This document shows, one piece after another, positions 1 through 4,755 of a stretch of DNA of 8,873 nt. The DNA is from JABCPE02 sp963506915. GTDB lineage: Bacteria; Bacteroidota; Bacteroidia; Flavobacteriales; Weeksellaceae. Where the stretch lies: the NCBI GenBank assembly GCA_963506915.1, contig CAUORE010000045.1, forward strand, positions 1 to 8,873. Direction: 5' to 3'. Under the pieces are notes generated by a model. It worked only from the letters and a program-made list of their open reading frames with translations. It did not search any database and was not told the origin of the DNA. Each line of letters starts with the position of its first letter. Position 1 is the first letter of the stretch. The translations under genes were made by a program, and so were the position numbers.

Positions 1-1
1 C

Positions 2-478
2 TGGGAATGGGCTTTGTTTGATATTCATAGTTTCATAGGAGAGGGAAGTCAAATACCTGGCTGGTATATCTCAGATAAATTAAAATCGGTTTTAGAAAAT
101 TTCAAAATTGCTCCGAAATATCATTTCTACGAAACACGACTCCTCTACAAAGGAGAAAAATTCAAATACTGGATTTTTCAGTTTCCGATAGATGGATTTG
201 ACAACTATAATTATGAAAAAAGTGAGTATTTTATAGATAATGAAAGAGTTTTGGGAATTAAGACCGCAGAAGAATATAACGAGTATGACTATAAAATCTG
301 GAAAGAAACCAAAAAAAATATAGAGTGGGGAAAAACTGTTTTAGTAGATAAATTTGATATTGTTGATACTTGGCAAGGAGATATTCTCTGCTCAGAGCGT
401 TTGAAACAATCCATAGAAAAAAATGGCATCACAGGTTTTGAATTCTTTGATATTGATTATGAAGTGGTTGCAGAATAA
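2..478 (+). CDS. Imm11/DUF1629-like immunity-type protein, 5' end missing
   Basis: The reading frame is open to the left edge (codons from position 2 read W-E-W-A-L-F-D-I-H), so the true start lies outside the window. A TTG at 14 is only an internal codon and no ATG start is visible. The visible 158 residues are rich in aromatic residues, acidic residues and lysine, with no signal peptide or membrane helix, so the protein is probably cytoplasmic. The C-terminal part, with ILCSERLKQSIEKNGITGF followed by EFFDID, resembles the ending of Imm11/DUF1629 proteins, where a 'SERLK..IE..GltGf.F' pattern is typical. Such proteins are commonly predicted immunity partners of secreted polymorphic toxins. 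No toxin gene is visible; it would have to lie to the left. The gene is clearly more AT-rich than its convergent neighbour, from which 4 nt separate it. The family call is from memory of the pattern and is tentative; the coding call is firm. Confidence 0.75.
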   Translation, partial: WEWALFDIHSFIGEGSQIPGWYISDKLKSVLENFKIAPKYHFYETRLLYKGEKFKYWIFQFPIDGFDNYNYEKSEYFIDNERVLGIKTAEEYNEYDYKIWKETKKNIEWGKTVLVDKFDIVDTWQGDILCSERLKQSIEKNGITGFEFFDIDYEVVAE

Positions 479-482
479 GAAT

Positions 483-1682
483 TTAAAACTGCTTTTTCAC
501 TCTGTTCCACCAGATCATCAGCCCTGTGACAGGCAGAAGAAACCCGATGAGGGACATGAAGAAGTAGAAAATAATGCTGGGCAGTCCCATGATTTCGCCG
601 GTGTGCAGAGGGCGGGCTATCATGGTAAACTGTTTGCTCAGCGGTTTGTCGGCAAAGATGTCTTTGGATTTCAGCTGTCCCGTTTTGTCAAGGCTTATTT
701 CATCGGTAAACATCGCCCCGAGAGTATTCTCCGAGTTGATTTTCGTAATCTGGTAGCGCGGGCTTTCTGCATTTGGCAGGATGATGGTGGTATTCCCCTC
801 ATAGTTGAGGTGTTTCTGTATTTCGGCGAGAATTTGGCTCAGCGGAACGGAATTTACATCCGTGTTTTCTTTTTCGTCCTGCTGGGCGAGCATGTCCTCC
901 ATCAGTTTTGCAAATTCATCATCTTCTTTGGGAGCGGTTTTATCGGCATTGATTTCCGAGAGAGACTCCCCACCGAGAGAAGTGATGATGGCATTTTTGA
1001 CCCATGGATAAGTTACATAAAGCCCCGTAACGGCTATCAGCAGAAGGAAAACCATGGAATAGATGCCCATAGTCCTGTGCAGGTCATAATTGATTCTCTG
1101 GAATTTAGCACTGAATTTTACCGTAAGGCTTTCTTTTAGGAATTTGAGCCTTTTCGGAAGCCACAACACAAAGCCCGAGAAAAGCAGCAACACAAAAATA
1201 ATGACCGAACCGCCCACTATCTGCCGCCCAAAACTGCCCAAGAGAAGGTTCCGGTGCAGACCAAGCACAGTTTCAAAAAAGCCGTCTAAACTGTGGTCTT
1301 GGGCGCCGAGTTCCTCCATGGTATAGGGATTAAAATAAGTGGAATGCAGGTAGCCCTGCGCATCTGTGTAAGAAATGCTCCAGCTTCTGCCCTTGTCTTT
1401 TGGGATGAAAAGCGAGGTGATGTTTCTGCCCTTTTGAGTAAAATCTTCCTGAATTTTGTTTATATCGATGGGTGTATCAGCGCTTTGGATAAAAACTTTG
1501 TCGTAATTATAAAGGTCTATAATCTGCGTTTTGAAAGCGTAGATGCACCCCGTAAGGCAGATGGTGCAGATGACCAGAAAAGAAACCAGCGCCCCCCAGA
1601 GGTGGAACAGCCCCATGGCGTATTTGAAGAGGCTTTCGTCCTTGCGTCTTTTACGGATGAGTATTTTGCGTAGTTTTCCCAT
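483..1682 (-). CDS. PepSY-associated transmembrane protein, probable ferri-siderophore reductase
   Basis: 399-residue inner-membrane protein with four predicted membrane helices at about residues 28-50, 154-176, 204-226 and 367-391. Two soluble, presumably periplasmic, segments lie between helices 1-2 and 3-4. Histidines sit next to the helices: H27 (GLFHLWGAL), H143 (GLHRNLL), H202 (DLHRTMG) and H360 (RPLHTGE). This is the layout of the PepSY_TM family, which includes the ferri-siderophore reductase FoxB of Pseudomonas, a heme-b membrane protein. I infer that this protein reduces chelated iron delivered through the neighbouring receptor. The ATG at 1682 was chosen; a GTG at 1709 would add nine residues but lies inside a hairpin, and MGKLRKIL with its basic stretch before helix 1 is a normal N-terminus. 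It is last in the minus-strand cluster, 79 nt after the lipoprotein gene. Sampled lines of this gene are 53-58% GC, richer than its neighbours. Family sure; substrate unknown. Confidence 0.9.
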   Translation of the reverse strand: MGKLRKILIRKRRKDESLFKYAMGLFHLWGALVSFLVICTICLTGCIYAFKTQIIDLYNYDKVFIQSADTPIDINKIQEDFTQKGRNITSLFIPKDKGRSWSISYTDAQGYLHSTYFNPYTMEELGAQDHSLDGFFETVLGLHRNLLLGSFGRQIVGGSVIIFVLLLFSGFVLWLPKRLKFLKESLTVKFSAKFQRINYDLHRTMGIYSMVFLLLIAVTGLYVTYPWVKNAIITSLGGESLSEINADKTAPKEDDEFAKLMEDMLAQQDEKENTDVNSVPLSQILAEIQKHLNYEGNTTIILPNAESPRYQITKINSENTLGAMFTDEISLDKTGQLKSKDIFADKPLSKQFTMIARPLHTGEIMGLPSIIFYFFMSLIGFLLPVTGLMIWWNRVKKQF

Positions 1683-1704
1683 ATTTTGATGATTTGATGA
1701 AAGA

Positions 1705-1735
1705 AGCACTAAGACAATAGTCCTGCCTTAGTGCT
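1705..1735 (-). terminator. Stem-loop between lipoprotein and PepSY genes, possible terminator
   Basis: Perfect 9-bp inverted repeat: arms 1705-1713 (agcactaag) and 1727-1735 (cttagtgct). After one A/C mismatch two more pairs can form, leaving a 7-nt loop. Read on the minus strand it is followed by TTCTTTC, a weak T-rich tail. It could attenuate transcription from the lipoprotein gene into the PepSY gene, or be a processing or stability element in the shared mRNA. The short stem and interrupted T tract make full termination uncertain. Confidence 0.5.
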
Positions 1736-1736
1736 G

Positions 1737-1744
1737 CAAATATA
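1737..1744 (-). promoter_or_regulatory. Possible -7 promoter element before the PepSY gene
   Basis: The minus strand reads TATATTTG, a full match to the Bacteroidota -7 consensus TAnnTTTG, 55 nt before the ATG at 1682. No TTG/TTTG -33 element is visible at the expected distance. A start 6-7 nt downstream would fall inside the first arm of the adjacent stem-loop, so this promoter and that hairpin could not both work fully. In such AT-rich sequence a chance match is quite possible. Confidence 0.25.
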
Positions 1745-1761
1745 AAGTAAAATGAAAAATG

Positions 1762-2433
1762 TTATTTCTTTCTTGGCTTGAAGCTCACTTCTTTTACCAC
1801 TTCCTCAAATTTAGCATACTGCTCTGGAGAAAGTGTTTTCTTGATAACAGCTTTTCGCTGGGTGTCAAACTTCTCCCAGTATTCTTTGGCTAAATCATTG
1901 TTTCCATGGTAGACATCATGCGCATCATTGAAAGATTTTTCAAAAGCATCATTGGCAGCATTTACTACTTTCATTTGTTCGTCAGAAAGCTGAACTTCTT
2001 TTTGGATTTTAGCCAGAAGTTCATCGTTGTATCTTGGTCTTTTTCGGGAGTTTTCATCCACGAATTTGTTGAAGATTTCCATTTGTTCCGGGCTTAGCAC
2101 TTTGCTCATTTCCTCTGCCTGTTGTTTGGTGATTTCCTCATTTTTGATTCCCAAAGCTACTCTGTCCATCTTGCCGGACTGCTTGGCTGCTTGGAAGCTT
2201 TCTTCGCGCATTTTTTGGAATTTAGCTGTAATTTCGTCAAACTGCTTTTCCTTTTCTGTATCTAATTTCAGCTCGGCTTTTATGGGAGCGAAATCGAGCG
2301 GTTTTCTCTTTTTATCGGCAGGTTCTTCTTTTTTTGTTTCGTTCTGCCCTGCTGGTTTATCTTCTTTCTTTTGGCATGATACCACTACTGCGGAAGCCAA
2401 AAGTCCTGTGTAAAATAAATGGGATAGTTTCAT
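1762..2433 (-). CDS. Lipoprotein with two tandem Spy/CpxP-like (LTxxQ) units
   Basis: 223 residues. The N-terminus is a lipoprotein signal with lipobox V-V-S-C and the lipidated cysteine at 20. QKKEDK follows the cysteine and resembles the Bacteroidota lipoprotein export signal (QKDDE type), which would place the protein on the outer face of the outer membrane. After a charged linker (about 21-47) the rest is predicted all-helical, strongly charged and methionine-containing. LTxxQ-type motifs occur at 57-61 (LDTEK, degenerate), 113-117 (LSPEQ), 149-153 (LSDEQ) and 201-205 (LSPEQ), which implies two Spy-like units of about 90 residues in tandem. Outside the signal peptide the only histidines are H172 and H176 (HDVYH), an i,i+4 pair that could bind metal. 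Spy and CpxP are periplasmic chaperones or stress regulators; the related ZraP and CnrX bind metals. The gene starts 21 nt after the receptor stop and so is probably cotranscribed. Its exact function is not known to me. Confidence 0.88.
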   Translation of the reverse strand: MKLSHLFYTGLLASAVVVSCQKKEDKPAGQNETKKEEPADKKRKPLDFAPIKAELKLDTEKEKQFDEITAKFQKMREESFQAAKQSGKMDRVALGIKNEEITKQQAEEMSKVLSPEQMEIFNKFVDENSRKRPRYNDELLAKIQKEVQLSDEQMKVVNAANDAFEKSFNDAHDVYHGNNDLAKEYWEKFDTQRKAVIKKTLSPEQYAKFEEVVKEVSFKPRKK

Positions 2434-2454
2434 TTTGAATTTATTTAATGTTGA

Positions 2455-4635
2455 TTAGAATTTATAATTTATCTGCACTGCGAAGTTTCTCGGGTCGTTT
2501 CTGTTAAGGAAACCGCCACGGTAGTAGGCGTTGTATCCTATGGCATCGGTCAGGTTATTAGCAAACACACGGATGCTGGCGTTTTTGTAGGTGTAGCCTA
2601 TCTGTGCGTTTATGGTGGTGTAGGCGTTCAGCATAAATGGTTTCTCGCCTGGTTTGGTATTGTGGATGATGGTTTTCTGTGTGTATTCGTTCACTGGTCT
2701 TTCGCCTACATAGTAGACCCCTCCCCCGAAACTGAGCCCCTTCAGCACGCCGTTTCGGAAAGTGTAGTTCAGCCAGCCGTTTGCGGTGTTTTTAGCCGCC
2801 ATCATCGGTCTGGAGCCGTTTACATAAGCAGGGCTGTCGTGGTATTTAGCGTCAAGGTAAGAATATCCCGCCATAACTTCCAGTTCTGGGAGAATTTTAC
2901 CGATGAGGTCTATTTCTACTCCTTTTCTGGTAAGGTCTCCAGCGAAGTCATACAATCCTATTCCTCTTTCTGTTATAGGGTTTAAGAGTTCATAGGATAG
3001 ATTATTCATATCCATTGAATAGAAATTGACATTGAATCTCAGTTTTTCTTCAAACCAATCGGATTTGATACCCGCTTCCCATTGTCTTGTTACAGAAGCT
3101 CCTACTGTCCCGCCGCCTTGCAGAAGATTGTCATTTCCTCTAAGGCCTGTGGTAGTGGTATAGGAAGCGTAGAGATTTACATTTTCTAAAAACGGCGATA
3201 TCATAATACCGAAAGAAGGATCCCAAGCGAATTTCTTACCTTTTTGATTATTTCCTTGGTAAGAGCTGTATCTCACGCCTAAGATGGCTTTTACATATTT
3301 CCCGATGGACATTACTTCCTGAGCCATCAGCCCGTAGATAGGGGATTTAGGAGAAGAAGAACTTCCTGTTTTCGTCCAAGAATGAATATCTACATTGGAA
3401 GGCAGGATGTTAGAAACAGTGCCGGTTACATCAATAGGGGAGGGCTCTGTATAGCCTCCGCTGTAAGTATTGGTAGTAGTATAAGACTCTTTCCAGTCAA
3501 AACCAAGCTGGAAAGTGTGTTTCAGAATTCCTGTTTTTAGTTCATGTCCTATGAAATCAGCTTGGAATACTTTGCTGTGGTCTTCTCCGCCGCTTTTAGC
3601 AACAGTTCTCTTTCTCAGAGCATAGTTTCTTACGGGGCTTCCAACAGTGGATAGACGCCCTGTGGATACTCCTTCTTCGCTATTGTCGCCTTGTAGATAA
3701 GCCACTCTTACGCGGAAATGTTCGCTGAGTTTTCTATCTGCATAAATTCCAAAATTAAAGGCTTTTGTTTTTACATTGTCAGAAGCGAAGCCTAAAAATT
3801 TATTTTTAGGAAGCTCATAGATGGCATTTACATTATTTGGAGCTAAATTTACAGTTCCTCGGTTGGGAGTTCTCTTGTTGTACATATAGTCCATCTCCGC
3901 AATGATTTCCGTTTTGTTGTCTGGCCGGAATGCTACGGAAGGATTTACATACACCCTTTCTCCCTTCACATAGTCAGTAAAGGATTCGTTATGCTGGTAA
4001 GCAGCATTGAATCGAATGGCAACTTTCCCTTCGCTGTCCAAAACTCTTTGGAAATCTACTGTGGGACGGAATAAATTCCAGCTTCCGTATCGGAAACCTA
4101 CATTTCCTGCGTTTTGGAATTTAGGTTTTTTAGTTGTGATGTTAATTACCCCGCCGGCAGCTCCCAAAGCAGAACCAATTCCCTGAGTAATTGCCGCAGA
4201 ACCTCGGATTACTTGGATGCTCTCTACTCCCTGCATATCGGTAAGCATGGAACTTGTACGGAAATCAGAATTCATCAGTACGCCGTTTTTTAGGACAGGA
4301 GTTCCTCTATAACCACGGATGGACATAGACTCTGCCCCGCCTCCATAAGTGCTGAACAGCACTACACCTGGGATATTTTTGGCTGCATCTGTGATGTTGA
4401 GCGCTCCCATTTCTGCAATGGCTCTATCCGAAATCACAGAAATACTCTGGATTTGATCTCTTATTTTTAAAGGAATACGGGTAATAACCTCCATACCTTT
4501 GTTTTGCTTTCCTCTTTCTCCAAATAGTTCTACTTCCTCTATTTGTTTTTCTTTCAAGCTGTCTTTTTTAGCGGTTTGGGCATTTATATTTACAAATCCT
4601 GCTAATAATGCAGCTCCTATAATTATTTTTTTCAT
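2455..4635 (-). CDS. TonB-dependent siderophore-type outer-membrane receptor
   Basis: 726 residues. A signal peptide with cleavage near residue 20 (NINA-Q) is followed by a possible TonB-box-like segment (IEEVELFGERG, about 32-42). The plug domain covers about 45-170, with landmark segments SISVISDRAIAEMG, AAKNIPGV, SIRGYRG, GVESIQVIRGSAA and AAGGVINITTKKP. A 22-strand-type barrel of about 550 residues ends in NYKF with a terminal aromatic residue. There is no N-terminal carboxypeptidase-regulatory-like or STN domain and no SusD partner, which points to a ferric-chelate receptor rather than a glycan (SusC) or sigma-signalling type. The ATG at 4635 (MKKIIIGAALLAG) gives the signal peptide directly; an upstream in-frame start at 4665 falls in the -7 promoter element. 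It is first in the cluster, behind a candidate Fur site, as expected for iron-repressed uptake. Energised by TonB-ExbBD encoded elsewhere. The specific ligand cannot be read from sequence. Confidence 0.95.
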   Translation of the reverse strand: MKKIIIGAALLAGFVNINAQTAKKDSLKEKQIEEVELFGERGKQNKGMEVITRIPLKIRDQIQSISVISDRAIAEMGALNITDAAKNIPGVVLFSTYGGGAESMSIRGYRGTPVLKNGVLMNSDFRTSSMLTDMQGVESIQVIRGSAAITQGIGSALGAAGGVINITTKKPKFQNAGNVGFRYGSWNLFRPTVDFQRVLDSEGKVAIRFNAAYQHNESFTDYVKGERVYVNPSVAFRPDNKTEIIAEMDYMYNKRTPNRGTVNLAPNNVNAIYELPKNKFLGFASDNVKTKAFNFGIYADRKLSEHFRVRVAYLQGDNSEEGVSTGRLSTVGSPVRNYALRKRTVAKSGGEDHSKVFQADFIGHELKTGILKHTFQLGFDWKESYTTTNTYSGGYTEPSPIDVTGTVSNILPSNVDIHSWTKTGSSSSPKSPIYGLMAQEVMSIGKYVKAILGVRYSSYQGNNQKGKKFAWDPSFGIMISPFLENVNLYASYTTTTGLRGNDNLLQGGGTVGASVTRQWEAGIKSDWFEEKLRFNVNFYSMDMNNLSYELLNPITERGIGLYDFAGDLTRKGVEIDLIGKILPELEVMAGYSYLDAKYHDSPAYVNGSRPMMAAKNTANGWLNYTFRNGVLKGLSFGGGVYYVGERPVNEYTQKTIIHNTKPGEKPFMLNAYTTINAQIGYTYKNASIRVFANNLTDAIGYNAYYRGGFLNRNDPRNFAVQINYKF

Positions 4636-4662
4636 GAATAAATCGTTAAATAAAATTTTCGG

Positions 4663-4670
4663 CAAAGATA
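4663..4670 (-). promoter_or_regulatory. -7 promoter element of the receptor operon
   Basis: The minus strand reads TATCTTTG, an exact TAnnTTTG match, 27 nt before the receptor ATG at 4635. That gives a leader of about 20 nt if transcription starts 6-7 nt downstream. It is the only good match between the upstream terminator and the gene. A clear TTG -33 element is not seen; that region is occupied by the AT-rich palindrome. Confidence 0.6.
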
Positions 4671-4671
4671 T

Positions 4672-4692
4672 TATTTTTATTCATTCTAAATA
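4672..4692 (-). promoter_or_regulatory. Candidate Fur-like operator overlapping the receptor promoter
   Basis: A 21-bp AT-rich imperfect palindrome. On the minus strand the half-site TATTTAGAAT, a central G, and AATAAAAATA give 7 of 10 symmetric pairs. It abuts the -7 element and covers the spacer, so a bound repressor would block RNA polymerase. The spacing and 10-1-10 symmetry suit a Fur-type iron repressor, and the downstream gene is a siderophore-type receptor. The assignment is inferred from position and symmetry; the match to the classical E. coli Fur box is only partial. Confidence 0.45.
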
Positions 4693-4712
4693 AAATAATT
4701 TACAAAAAATAA

Positions 4713-4742
4713 AAAAGACCTTACAAATCTGTAAGGTCTTTT
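4713..4742 (-). terminator. Rho-independent terminator of the M16 protease gene
   Basis: Perfect 12-bp stem: arms 4713-4724 (aaaagaccttac) and 4731-4742 (gtaaggtctttt), with a 6-nt loop. Read on the minus strand, the 3' arm runs into a T tract (TTTTTTATTTTTT). It starts 13 nt after the protease stop codon at 4756 and insulates that gene from the receptor operon. The plus-strand reading also ends in TTTTGTTT, but no plus-strand gene needs it. Confidence 0.88.
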
Positions 4743-4755
4743 GTTTAAACAAGGT

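Noticed and set aside
423..1139. Long plus-strand open frame opposite the PepSY gene (238 codons)
   Set aside because: It is antisense to a clear membrane-protein gene, overlaps the end of the left gene, and its translation shows no domain, signal or plausible start.
1293..1673. Plus-strand open frame of 126 codons antisense to the PepSY gene
   Set aside because: Shadow of the GC-richer minus-strand gene; no recognisable protein features.
2027..2413. Plus-strand open frame of 128 codons antisense to the lipoprotein gene
   Set aside because: The serine/leucine/phenylalanine-rich translation is what reversed lysine/glutamate-rich codons give; the minus-strand protein has lipobox and repeat signatures.
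4636..4665. Upstream start giving the receptor ten more N-terminal residues
   Set aside because: It would put the start inside the -7 promoter element and place residues before a well-formed signal peptide.
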